A stretch of DNA of 64,000 nucleotides from Chitinophaga caseinilytica (GCF_038396765.1 NZ_CP150096.1:1657001-1721000); one strand, 5' to 3'; positions 42,304-51,034 are shown, counted from the first letter of the stretch. Notes: generated from the letters alone by a model not told the origin. Program-made: numbers and translations.

Positions 42304-43635
42304 ATGAAGGAGTCCAATCAAAGAGCATGCTTAATGCTATACATGTGTATGCTCATGCTTTTTAATACATCTTGCGTCACGGATGGAGGTTCGCCAAACG
42401 GCAAAATTGCGCCGGGCGATTTACAGCACGATTTTGCCACCATGACCGAACTGGTCGAAACAAGTTCGCCTTATCCTTTTTATATGACCAGCCGCGCATC
42501 GTACGACGATTTAAAGGCAAGTATTAAAGATCGACTTAAAGATTCAATGAGCAGTCTGGAGTTTTTTCAAATTGTATATCCATTGGTAAAGTCGCTGAAG
42601 AACCCGCATTACAATCTTGCTGCTGCAATGGCGCCTGCAGACGCGTCAATTCCGGTATATTTCCCTTTTTCTGTATTTATAACGGGCGATAGTATCGTTA
42701 TTGATGAGCATCTTGCTGCACCGGCAGACCAGTCCCTTCGGGGAAAATATGTTTCTGCTATTAACGGCCGGAAACCGGGCGACATTCTTTCACAGCTGCG
42801 TCAGGGCGTGGAATATTCGGCTGCCGAAATTCCATATATTAATTACACCATGGAGTCCTCCTTTGGTAAGCTGCTGCATTCGTTGTCGGGAATAAGCGGA
42901 AAATTCAATATCGAAGTAGATGGGCGATCGTACGCTTTTGACGGGGTTCCGTTGGGTCTGCTGAAAGGAAAAGAGACGCAGGGGAGCATTCATGACAGCA
43001 TTATTCAGGCTGAACAGGAACAGATCGGGTATTTGAAGATCCGGGATCTAAATCCCGGAAATGCGGAAGAGTGGGATGAGAAGTTGCCGGTATTTTTCAG
43101 GAAGCTCCGTCAATTAAAAGTCCGCAAGCTCATCATCGATATGCGCGACAATTATGGAGGAAGTACAGCGCTCACCCGGAAGCTGATAGCTTACATTTCT
43201 TCGAAGGAATATTCATTTGGTGACGAAGTCAGCTATTCAAAAGACGCTGAAATTATACATGATTCGGCGCCGCCGGTTGCTCCCAAAAGCGTTTCGGACA
43301 AGTTTGACGGAGCATGCATTCTGCTGGTGAACGCTGGCACATTTTCAAGTGCGCATATGTTTTTTGCCGCGTTTAAGCATTATGGGATGGGTATTACGGT
43401 CGGTGAGCCCGGAATAGAACGTTACCTGATTTCCGGAGAGCTTAAAGAAAAGGAGCTGGAGCGGACTAAATGTATGTTCTATTACCCGACAAGCAACTTT
43501 ATGCTCCCCGGGTTCTCTGAGACCGTCAATGCACCTGTTATACCGGATGTTGTCATTTCCGGATCAATGCAAGACCGGATTGCGCGAAAAGACAATGTAT
43601 TGGATAGTATCGTTTCACCTGGCCATGTAAAATAG
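42304..43635 (+). CDS. S41-like (C-terminal processing) peptidase family lipoprotein
   Basis: The 443-residue protein, from ATG 42304, gives a lipoprotein signal (MLMLFNTSC, Cys 21); an in-frame ATG at 42244 would add 20 hydrophobic residues. The C-terminal half is a tail-specific-protease fold: IGYLKIRDLNPGNAEEW, KLIIDMRDNYGGSTALTRKLIAYI and the nucleophile region LLVNAGTFSSAHMFFAAFKHYGMGITVGEP, with the expected Ser after TFS. A clear catalytic Lys equivalent is not obvious, so it may be active or not. The coding region is much less GC-rich than the flanking cytochrome gene, suggesting acquisition. It converges on the TIR gene with a 6-base gap. Confidence 0.85.
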   Translation: MKESNQRACLMLYMCMLMLFNTSCVTDGGSPNGKIAPGDLQHDFATMTELVETSSPYPFYMTSRASYDDLKASIKDRLKDSMSSLEFFQIVYPLVKSLKNPHYNLAAAMAPADASIPVYFPFSVFITGDSIVIDEHLAAPADQSLRGKYVSAINGRKPGDILSQLRQGVEYSAAEIPYINYTMESSFGKLLHSLSGISGKFNIEVDGRSYAFDGVPLGLLKGKETQGSIHDSIIQAEQEQIGYLKIRDLNPGNAEEWDEKLPVFFRKLRQLKVRKLIIDMRDNYGGSTALTRKLIAYISSKEYSFGDEVSYSKDAEIIHDSAPPVAPKSVSDKFDGACILLVNAGTFSSAHMFFAAFKHYGMGITVGEPGIERYLISGELKEKELERTKCMFYYPTSNFMLPGFSETVNAPVIPDVVISGSMQDRIARKDNVLDSIVSPGHVK

Positions 43636-43641
43636 CCGGCA

Positions 43642-46600
43642 TCAGAGTATCTTCTTCAAATCGCGCACCGCATCTGTAAACGCTTCGTCGATGTTTTTGG
43701 CCAGATCGAGAACCATCGCTTTTTTTGGGGCGGTGTTGTAGACGGACAATGGCGTGTCTTCCCAGGCGCAGCTGCGGATGATGATGGGCACCACCTTTAC
43801 GTCGGGGTTTTCGTTCTCCCGTTCGATGGCGCGTTTGATCTCGATGTCCCAGATATAGTCGGTGGCCATGAAATCGGCGCTAACGAGGAAGATGATGATA
43901 TCTGCCTCTTCCAGTTCGTTTTTGATTTTGCCATCCCATTTATCGCCGGGAACGAGTTGGCGGCAGTTCCAGGTGCTGATGCTGCCGTTGCGCTTGAGGG
44001 CGCTGAGATGGTTTTCCAGTTGCTGGAGGTAATGGGCGTCTGTTTTCGAATAAGAAATAAATATCTTTTTCATTTTGAGCTCGTTTTTGAGATGGGCGCG
44101 GAAAAGTTTCAGGTCGAAGTAAATGCCGTTGTGCTGGAAAACCCACTGATTGGCGGTTTCTGCGGCATGCAGCACGTCTATCGGCACAAAATTCTCCCCA
44201 TCCGCCGTTACCGCTTTTTTAACGTTCATGTCGGCGGAAAGGCGCTCCAGCTCGTCGGTGATTTTTTTGAGGAAAGATTTGTCGGCGCTTTTGCTCAACG
44301 AAAATACATCGATGTATGCCTTCGAAGTGGCGGTGGCGTTGCTGAACCGCACCATCACGATCCCCTGCGACGGCTCATCCCGGATCACGATCCCGTTTTT
44401 CCAGTAATAGTACAGCGGCCCGTGCTCGTCTTTGAGCGCCTGCTGGCCATAGAGGTGGAAGAATTCGAGGATGATGTGCTTGTGGATGAACCCCTGGAAC
44501 AGGAACCTGTAAGAAGGCCGGTGACCATCGTCGAGGAAGATGCTGATGCTTTTCGACGGCCGCGCGGGCAGGTAAAGCGGCGCAATGTAAATGCCGGGCT
44601 GCGATGGGTGGGGGAATACGATCTTGAAATGCTTCATCAGTTCGATGATGGTTTCGCATTCCTTGTCGAATTTCGGTTTACCCAGTGCTTCGATGATGTG
44701 CGCTTCATCGAATTTCCCGTTGAGGCCGTGGAGCCCTTCGAGAATGTTATATATTTTCTTCAGGACGTAGTCCTGTTTTACGAAGACTTTATCTTTCAGG
44801 TAATCGTTGTCGGGGAAATAAAGGACGAGCCCGATATCGTTGAGGTAGCGGGCATAGCTTTGTGTGTCTGCCAGGCTGAACCAGAGCGCGTCGGTGCTTT
44901 TGAGGCCGGCGTTTTTCACTTCGGGCATGAGGGAGATGATGTGGTTGCAGAATTTCCGGAAATCCCCCAGCGACATTTCCCGGTCTTTATCTTTTACGCC
45001 GTTTTCGATTTCCTGTTTGATGGCGCCCCAGGTCCCGAGGCATTCCCTTTCCGAGATCGGCAATGAATCGATCATTTCGAAAAGGAGGTCTTTGAAGTGC
45101 TCCATTCCACGACCTGTTTTGGCGGAAATGTTGGCGAATTCATAGATGGCGGGGTACTGTATTTTCAACTGCGCCTGGTCGAGGAAATGAGTATAGTAGG
45201 AAAACTCCACCTTGTTTTGTGTGATAAGAATATTGGGAGGTGACTTCACATCCAATACAACGTTGTTGGAAGTGATGATATATTCAATACCATTTGATAC
45301 ATCCGATCCGACAAGCCTGATTTCATTTCCGGAATTAATCGGGAATGTGGTATATGTTCTTTCGGTTTTGGCCGACTTTTTTTGCGTGTGGTATGCGATG
45401 GATTCTAACCAGTAAGGGATGGGGAATCCTTGGACGGATACATTCGTTTTGGAATGGTCTTTTTGCATTTGCTGGATTTCGCACTCGTCGTAGTTGTTCG
45501 ACCAAAGATCCCAAAGCAATACATATGCGGTATTGTTGCTGAAGAAAAGATAATGCGTATCGTGATAATATTCCTGTCCGCCGAAATCGAAAATCCGGAT
45601 ATTGTATTTTCTGCCATTTCTCACAGGCTGCCAGCGTTTGATTTCCATCCAATGTGTTGTTGGCAGTTGCTCGTTCCATCCATCTGACATCAGTCTTTCT
45701 GCGAGAGACGATTTTCCGGCATTGCTATTTCCTGCGAATACAATTTTAATGTCATCGTTTTTATATAATGAAATGTGGACGGAGCGTTCAGCTTCGTATT
45801 GGTCGAAAAATCTCTTAACAGCATTCATGCCCTGGACTATAACCTGGATATTTGGGACATCGAGCGGGTTATTGGCGATGTTTATAGTGTTGCTTTGCCA
45901 TTTCGAGTCTTTTATCGTCTTATCAAGAACGATATCCCGAATCTCAAATACGTTGCTTATGTCGTTGGAATGGAGATCTACCGTAGAAGCATTAGGCATC
46001 TTCTTCAGGAAATCTGCGTTTTTCAGCAAATTATTGCTGAGATTAATATTCTCAACGGTTCTTAGTATATAGTAAGATGAGACATCGGAAATGAAATTAT
46101 TGTTAGCTATCAGTTCAGTTAAATTAGGAAAAGACGTCAGATTAACCGTTCCACTAATCATGTTGTTGCTGACGTTTAAGTATTTCAGCTTTTTAATTTT
46201 TTGAAATGGGATAATGGATTTTATACGCCATCTCCGAAAATAACCATTCGAAGCAGCCCAATCACCGCCCGCAATTACGGTTTCTAAATTATTTAATTTG
46301 CGGATTTCCGGAGGTACATAAAAGATGTTATTGGGTAATATGCTGTTGCTACTGGTAAGCATTTTTACACCTTTATTCATTTGGGATACACCCCATTCAT
46401 TACTTAAAATAAGTGTTTTTAAATGTGAAAGGTTAAATAGCTCTGGTAATAAGGATAAATCGGTCAATCCAAGATTTCCAAGGTCGAGTGTAGTATGCTT
46501 GTGTTGCTGACAGGATGCTATTTTTTTCTGGGCAACGTCAAGCCTTCGATCGATCCAGTTCGTGATAGCTTTAGGGCCTTGATTGGCAATCTTGGACTCG

Positions 46601-47049
46601 GGATAAAATAGCGGGTTGTCTCCAGCTTCCAGATAAGCGAAAGCACTTTCTTTCAATTGTGTATATAATGGACTAAGGTCGAATACAGCGTTACTTCTTA
46701 CATCGACATAAATTAAGAAACTAAGGTGGCGTAAAGGCGAAATATCAACAATTTGGTTATAGGAAATGTCGAGTATGAAAAGTTGTTTGAAATTCGCCAG
46801 ATATGTGATGTCAGATTGGTGGCAATCCCTCAAGCCCAAATGCGTTACATGCTTGAATGGGATTAACCAATCCGGGTTTAGCTGTAATCCGGTCAGGCTT
46901 AATACGGTGACGATATTGCTGGAATCGTCGAGCGAAAAAGCATTCGGTGCCAATTGCCCATCTACAATAAATTCGTTTCGAGGGAGGTTGACCAAAGTCC
47001 TTCCCAATTGCTTCTCCAATTTGACGATTGATGCAGGCTTAATGCTCAT
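43642..47049 (-). CDS. LRR-Roc-COR-TIR protein, candidate NADase immune effector
   Basis: The 1135-residue protein starts at ATG 47049 (MSIKPASIVKLEK), because the longer start at 47127 lies inside an upstream terminator. Leucine-rich repeats (about 45-400; FILDISYNQIVDISPL, LKYLNVSNNMISG, VENINLSNNLL) lead to a Roc GTPase (about 430-655) with P-loop GNSNAGKSS (440-448), DFGGQE (488-493), NKVE (612-615) and SAKTG (642-646). A COR-like linker (about 655-920) follows, then a TIR domain (about 993-1130; KKIFISYSKTDAHYL, PGDKWDGKI, IIIFLVSADFMATDY) with Glu1070 in the NADase position. ROCO GTPases sense and oligomerise, and TIR domains cleave NAD+; a defence role is inference. Confidence 0.9.
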   Translation of the reverse strand: MSIKPASIVKLEKQLGRTLVNLPRNEFIVDGQLAPNAFSLDDSSNIVTVLSLTGLQLNPDWLIPFKHVTHLGLRDCHQSDITYLANFKQLFILDISYNQIVDISPLRHLSFLIYVDVRSNAVFDLSPLYTQLKESAFAYLEAGDNPLFYPESKIANQGPKAITNWIDRRLDVAQKKIASCQQHKHTTLDLGNLGLTDLSLLPELFNLSHLKTLILSNEWGVSQMNKGVKMLTSSNSILPNNIFYVPPEIRKLNNLETVIAGGDWAASNGYFRRWRIKSIIPFQKIKKLKYLNVSNNMISGTVNLTSFPNLTELIANNNFISDVSSYYILRTVENINLSNNLLKNADFLKKMPNASTVDLHSNDISNVFEIRDIVLDKTIKDSKWQSNTINIANNPLDVPNIQVIVQGMNAVKRFFDQYEAERSVHISLYKNDDIKIVFAGNSNAGKSSLAERLMSDGWNEQLPTTHWMEIKRWQPVRNGRKYNIRIFDFGGQEYYHDTHYLFFSNNTAYVLLWDLWSNNYDECEIQQMQKDHSKTNVSVQGFPIPYWLESIAYHTQKKSAKTERTYTTFPINSGNEIRLVGSDVSNGIEYIITSNNVVLDVKSPPNILITQNKVEFSYYTHFLDQAQLKIQYPAIYEFANISAKTGRGMEHFKDLLFEMIDSLPISERECLGTWGAIKQEIENGVKDKDREMSLGDFRKFCNHIISLMPEVKNAGLKSTDALWFSLADTQSYARYLNDIGLVLYFPDNDYLKDKVFVKQDYVLKKIYNILEGLHGLNGKFDEAHIIEALGKPKFDKECETIIELMKHFKIVFPHPSQPGIYIAPLYLPARPSKSISIFLDDGHRPSYRFLFQGFIHKHIILEFFHLYGQQALKDEHGPLYYYWKNGIVIRDEPSQGIVMVRFSNATATSKAYIDVFSLSKSADKSFLKKITDELERLSADMNVKKAVTADGENFVPIDVLHAAETANQWVFQHNGIYFDLKLFRAHLKNELKMKKIFISYSKTDAHYLQQLENHLSALKRNGSISTWNCRQLVPGDKWDGKIKNELEEADIIIFLVSADFMATDYIWDIEIKRAIERENENPDVKVVPIIIRSCAWEDTPLSVYNTAPKKAMVLDLAKNIDEAFTDAVRDLKKIL

Positions 47050-47107
47050 AACATTCCGGGGATTTTCAGGTATTTCGTTGGCTAACCGGGGAAGGTACAA
47101 TATATAA

Positions 47108-47141
47108 AAAAACCTTGTAATAATCACATTACAAGGTTATT
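47108..47141 (-). terminator. Terminator of the ZU5 lipoprotein gene
   Basis: AACCTTGTAAT (47111-47121) and ATTACAAGGTT (47128-47138) form a perfect 11-bp stem, with a T-rich run on the minus strand. It lies 25 bases after the ZU5 stop and just before the TIR gene start. Confidence 0.85.
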
Positions 47142-47165
47142 GGGGTTAAGAACGCTGGGTTCAAT

Positions 47166-48458
47166 TTAAATCGTTCGCAGCACGCGGAATTTGCCGGACA
47201 GTTGTTTCTTGGGAGGATTGTATTGCCCTATTTTCCAGACTTCCGCAGTAAACTCACCTTCCACATATTCGCCGATCTTTCCGTTTTTAGAGATTTTAAC
47301 CTGACCGCCCGAGAATACCGGATCACAATCTTCACAGTTCAGTTTGTGTGTGACCCATGAGTTAAGTATATCGGTGGCATTCGTCGAAAAGTCGATATAA
47401 GCTTTTTTATCATCTTCGCCGTAGGGAAAACTGCCGGTGCCCATTACTCCGCCGGGGATGAGGATATAGATAGCATGTCCGTCTTGCAGTTGGGCCGAAA
47501 CGTAAAATTTATCTACTTCCATCCTGATGGAGCTTTCTCCATTTTCCGGTGGGTTATTGATGAAAGGGATCCTGTCCACCGAAACCATGAGATATTCGTC
47601 GGGCATCGTGAAAATGGGCGTGGTAAGCATCGCAAGGCCGGTCCGTTTGCTGTCGTACAGCGTGATGGGAACGGAAACGCTCACGAACGCGGGGTTTTCG
47701 TCCGGTACTTCGCCTGGCGCCTGATATTCGCATTTGGCGCCGTTTGCCGTTATTTTTCCTTTGCCGGACGCCATGCTCCATTTTACTTTGGAAACCTGCC
47801 CGTCGTACGGGATGAGGTCGCCGATGGGCTGATCGGTGGTGTCTACGGTCAGCAGGGAGCCCAGGTGCCACATGAGTTGCAGTTGGGCTTTTCCGCCGGG
47901 GAGCACCTGCGTGGTATCCGCCTCCAGTTCGAAGAGCTCCACGATGCTCCAGTCGCTGAAGTGCTTTGTCTGAACGGAAAGTTGATGGGTGGCGGGGTCG
48001 ATGGAGGTGTTGGCAGCGAGGTAATGATATCCGTCCTTGTTCTGATAGGCGAGGAAAAGCACATCCGGGTTGATGCCTGCCAGTTCTTCCGCGCCTGGGG
48101 TGTAGCGGATGGTGACGGGCCGGGTGAACGCAACCCCTTCGGGAAGGAGGCGGAATGCTTTGCCAGGACTACCTTCCAGCGTGTTCTCCACCGGTTGGAT
48201 GCTGAATTGGACGTTGGTTTGCACGGCACCGGGCGGCACTTCCAGCAAGATGCGGTTATCGGCTGAAGCCAGCGTTCCTCCCGCCGGACCGATGGCTTTC
48301 GCGATGGCGGGGCCGGTTACCAGGCCGAGGGGGCGCTTTACGGGTTTGGCGGGCTGGCCGTTGCCGTCTTTGATGCCCGGTGTAGTTTCGTTTTTCCTGC
48401 ATGCGCCTGTCAGCACGGCGATGATGGCAAAGCAGGCGATGATTTTCCAGTTTATCAT
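47166..48458 (-). CDS. ZU5-domain lipoprotein
   Basis: The 430-residue protein, from ATG 48458, begins with a lipoprotein signal (ACFAIIAVLTGAC, Cys 20); a longer in-frame start up to 48629 is basic and unlikely. Residues about 50-165 are a ZU5-like domain: KAIGPAGGTLASADNRILLEVPPGAVQTNVQFSIQPVENT and FRLLPEGVAFTRPVTIRYTPG. The rest is beta-rich with ill-defined Ig-like repeats (VKWSMASGKGKITANGAKCEYQAPG). It is probably an outer-membrane or surface lipoprotein; ZU5 in bacteria is mostly structural. No partner is evident. Confidence 0.87.
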   Translation of the reverse strand: MINWKIIACFAIIAVLTGACRKNETTPGIKDGNGQPAKPVKRPLGLVTGPAIAKAIGPAGGTLASADNRILLEVPPGAVQTNVQFSIQPVENTLEGSPGKAFRLLPEGVAFTRPVTIRYTPGAEELAGINPDVLFLAYQNKDGYHYLAANTSIDPATHQLSVQTKHFSDWSIVELFELEADTTQVLPGGKAQLQLMWHLGSLLTVDTTDQPIGDLIPYDGQVSKVKWSMASGKGKITANGAKCEYQAPGEVPDENPAFVSVSVPITLYDSKRTGLAMLTTPIFTMPDEYLMVSVDRIPFINNPPENGESSIRMEVDKFYVSAQLQDGHAIYILIPGGVMGTGSFPYGEDDKKAYIDFSTNATDILNSWVTHKLNCEDCDPVFSGGQVKISKNGKIGEYVEGEFTAEVWKIGQYNPPKKQLSGKFRVLRTI

Positions 48459-48656
48459 GTTGTTTAGTTTGATGGGGTTATCCAGAATGCTGCGCGAAAG
48501 TAGCCCCGTTGCCATTGCAAAAAATTGGCGTTCACCAACATTTCGTAGGGGCAGACTGGCTATATTGCCGCTTTTTGATCGTTTCACCGGAGCGGTGCGC
48601 AAAACTGCAGAAAAGCGGTGGCCCGGCATGTGCAGATCTTGTGGTGTATGGCCGTC

Positions 48657-48688
48657 TTTGAAGTTTTACCGCATTTTCATTACATTCG
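48657..48688 (+). promoter_or_regulatory. Likely promoter of the TlpA-like gene
   Basis: TTTG at 48657-48660 is separated by 20 bases from TACATTCG at 48681-48688, one mismatch from TAnnTTTG. The ATG at 48717 lies 28 bases further on. Confidence 0.4.
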
Positions 48689-48716
48689 GAGTAAACCCGT
48701 CTAAAGCATTGTAACC

Positions 48717-49919
48717 ATGAAACCTTACCGCTACTCTTTGGTCCTGGCGCTGTTGGTCTGCTCATTCGCAACCATGGCGCAGGAACGGAACTTCACGGTC
48801 GCGTTGCATTCGCCTGCAAATTACAGTGGCACCAAAGGGCGGGATATCTACGATCTAAAGGAGCTGCAGATTTGGTGTGTGAATAACCGGCCCGACAGCA
48901 TTCTCCGTGAAGTGAACTATGGCGGTAACAAGGGTGGGGCCTGCGACAGCACGTTTCGCCTGAAGGTGTTGTCCCGGAGATTGGGTGACCAATTGCAGGT
49001 TTGCATCCTCAAGCGCTACAATCCTTTCCTGGAAAATGAAAAGGTGCTGACATATTCATATGATTCATTAAAGAAATGGAACAGGAAAAATTGCCCCGCA
49101 GATGCGCTGCCCCGTCTAATGTTCCGGCTGCCCTATTGCGTAGGGGGCGCTGTCGAAGTGAAGCCTGTCGAGATGTACTTGTTCCCTTTTTCCGTTGGGT
49201 TTAGCAGCAACGATCCCTGTGTGAACGATATGCCGCTTGCGGTGTCGCTGGGCCGGAGCGCTGTTGCGAAATTCGGGAAAACCGTCATGTATTTCTACAA
49301 GTCCGACAATTTGCTGCCCGACAATAAAATAAGGGTGAAGGTGATGGAAGACGGCATTTTGCAGGACGACCGGATCGGTGACGGGCTGGTGTACAAAGCG
49401 AGCTACGCGATGGCGGACACAATTGTCATCGGTGGTAAATTGTTCAGGATAGACAGCATCGGTGGAAAATGGGACAAGGTGTATCTGCACCGCCTGACGC
49501 AATCAGGCCTGATCGCGAAAGTACCGGAAAACCACATGCGCACGCTGGCGCCGTATTTCGATAAAGCGAAAGAATATGTGCTGCTTGATTTCTGGGGAAC
49601 GTGGTGCAAGCCCTGCATCGCCGGGATGCCGAAGCTGCGGGCGTTGCACGAGAAAGTTAAAAGTGAGGTGCTCTTTGTAAGTGTTTGCTTCGACGACCCG
49701 AAAAACTATACGAAGGCGAAGGAGATTTTTGAAGAGAACAAGCTCTCCTGGCCGCAGGTGTTCAATAGTATGGCAGAAAGGGAATTTACCCTTACAAAGG
49801 ATCTGTCGGTTACAACCTTTCCCACTTACATGCTGGTGAAAAAGAACGGGGATATCTTCTTTAGCACCAGCGGAGACGGGTTCGACGAGCTGTCCAGAAA
49901 ATTGCTGGAAGGGAAGTAA
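48717..49919 (+). CDS. TlpA-like thioredoxin-domain envelope protein
   Basis: The 400-residue protein has a signal peptide (about 1-21, ending TMAQ), a long N-terminal beta-rich region of unknown fold (about 22-265) and a C-terminal TlpA/ResA-like domain (about 268-400). The domain carries active site WCKPC in LLDFWGTWCKPCIAGMPKLRALHEK, followed by LFVSVCFDDPKNYTKAKEIFEENKLSWPQVF and the cis-Pro TTFPTYMLVKKNG. Proteins of this kind are common beside SusCD or in stress loci of Bacteroidota and act as periplasmic thiol-disulfide reductases. A terminator follows. Confidence 0.9.
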   Translation: MKPYRYSLVLALLVCSFATMAQERNFTVALHSPANYSGTKGRDIYDLKELQIWCVNNRPDSILREVNYGGNKGGACDSTFRLKVLSRRLGDQLQVCILKRYNPFLENEKVLTYSYDSLKKWNRKNCPADALPRLMFRLPYCVGGAVEVKPVEMYLFPFSVGFSSNDPCVNDMPLAVSLGRSAVAKFGKTVMYFYKSDNLLPDNKIRVKVMEDGILQDDRIGDGLVYKASYAMADTIVIGGKLFRIDSIGGKWDKVYLHRLTQSGLIAKVPENHMRTLAPYFDKAKEYVLLDFWGTWCKPCIAGMPKLRALHEKVKSEVLFVSVCFDDPKNYTKAKEIFEENKLSWPQVFNSMAEREFTLTKDLSVTTFPTYMLVKKNGDIFFSTSGDGFDELSRKLLEGK

Positions 49920-49951
49920 AGACGTTAAATAGGATTATCATCCAAAATAGC

Positions 49952-49992
49952 AAACCCGCAAACATGAAGCAATGATCGCGTTTGCGGGTTTT
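49952..49992. terminator. Bidirectional terminator between convergent genes
   Basis: AAACCCGCAAAC (49952-49963) pairs perfectly with GTTTGCGGGTTT (49980-49991) across a 16-base loop, just after the TlpA-like stop and before the stop of the next minus-strand gene. Confidence 0.75.
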
Positions 49993-49997
49993 GTCTG

Positions 49998-50737
49998 TTA
50001 ATACCGACGTACGACTTGGAACATATATCTTTCGGGCATACCTATTACGCCTGCGGCCTTCATTCTGCTTTTCAACATGTCCGATTTCCAGTAAGCATTG
50101 GCTTTGGCGGTATCCATCAATGCGGTGACCACTACTACTTTGTGATTATCGTCTGCATCGTGGCCATACGCTCTTACGATGATGCCGTTATCCAGCCTGT
50201 CCTGTTTGCCTTCTTCGAACGCTTTTTGCCAGGTATCCCAGTCTTTCACCTGGAAAACGGATCTCGATCGGATACCCGTATGGACGATCGCCGTGTCCTG
50301 GAAGGTCATCGTCACGAAGCTGAATACGGGCGTACTGGTTACGCCGCTTTGTTGCATGGCTTTTTTCAGGCCGGGATCTTTGGAAAATGCTTTTGCCTTT
50401 GCGATGTCGTCTACTTTCACGGCAACCATTACCAGGTTGGAATCCATTAATCCGCGGCCGATAACATAACTATGGACCTGACTGGCCAGGCGTATGGAAT
50501 CGTGCCCTTCGTAGGATATTATCCATTTTTCAAAGTTAGCCACCTTGTGGATGGCGATCATCATGTTTTGTGGTGTGGTGATGGTGGTGTTGGCGGCCGG
50601 CATGCTGTTAACGATAACGCTGTCCGGATTGTCGATGGAGTCCGTTTCCGCTTTTTTTGACTACCTCCTCCGCAGGCGGTGATGAAAACTATTACAATTG
50701 CAAAAACGAACAAATGGGAAAATCTTGACTGTCTCAT
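49998..50737 (-). CDS. Two-domain ABM-like lipoprotein, reading frame broken at 50652-50658
   Basis: The N-terminus (ATG 50737, MRQSRFSHLFVFAIVIVFITAC) is a lipoprotein signal in one frame; the body, reading MPAANTTITTPQNMMIAIHKV, continues in the frame one base back. Adding one base to the run of seven (T7 on the plus strand, A7 in the gene) gives QKKAETDSIDNPDSVIVNS and a single protein of about 246 residues. The gene reads CAA AAA AAG there, so A AAA AAG, the dnaX-type slippery heptamer, is in frame. The body is two ferredoxin-like repeats (AIHKVANFEKWIISYEGHDSIR; QVKDWDTWQKAFEEGKQDRL), recalling antibiotic-biosynthesis-monooxygenase-like folds. Function unknown. Confidence 0.8.
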
Positions 50738-50866
50738 TGATCTTGGTTTTAACAATTAAAAGAATAGTTGGATATCTGATGGGGTTTCAGGAGGATAACG
50801 GCTATTCAAAGGTAGACCTAATTTGTACGTCCGCCGAATTCTTTTTGGGAGCAGGTCTTAATGCAA

Positions 50867-50893
50867 AAAAGCCAGCTAATTGCTGACTTTTTG
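50867..50893 (-). terminator. Terminator downstream of tRNA-Arg
   Basis: On the minus strand AGTCAGC pairs with GCTGGCT (one wobble) around AATTA, followed by TTTTT, 7-15 bases after the tRNA 3' end. Confidence 0.7.
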
Positions 50894-50899
50894 TGGTTG

Positions 50900-50971
50900 T
50901 AGCCCGGACAAGAATCGAACTTGTATCTAAAGTTTAGGAAACTTCTATTCTATCCATTGAACTACCGGGCC
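50900..50971 (-). tRNA. tRNA-Arg (anticodon CCT)
   Basis: The 72-base cloverleaf has acceptor arms GGCCCGG and CCGGGCT (one G-U pair) with discriminator A. The D arm GTTCAATGGATAGAAT, anticodon arm GAAGTTTCCTAAACTTT with CCT in the loop, and T arm ACAAGTTCGATTCTTGT are all present. No CCA is encoded. It reads the rare AGG codon. It lies between the ABM-like lipoprotein and the acyl-CoA ligase, and no integration remnant is seen beside it. Confidence 0.93.
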
Positions 50972-51034
50972 AGGGCTGCCTCGGGGCAGCGGGACGGCAA
51001 AAATAAACGATTTTGGCAAATTTCCTTAAAAAAA

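Noticed and set aside
43957..45066. Plus-strand frame of 369 codons opposite the TIR gene
   Set aside because: Shadow of the COR-TIR coding strand with no motif; the minus-strand protein is unambiguous.
50900..50971. tRNA-Arg as an integration site for a genomic island
   Set aside because: No integrase and no second copy of the tRNA 3' end were seen on either side within the window.
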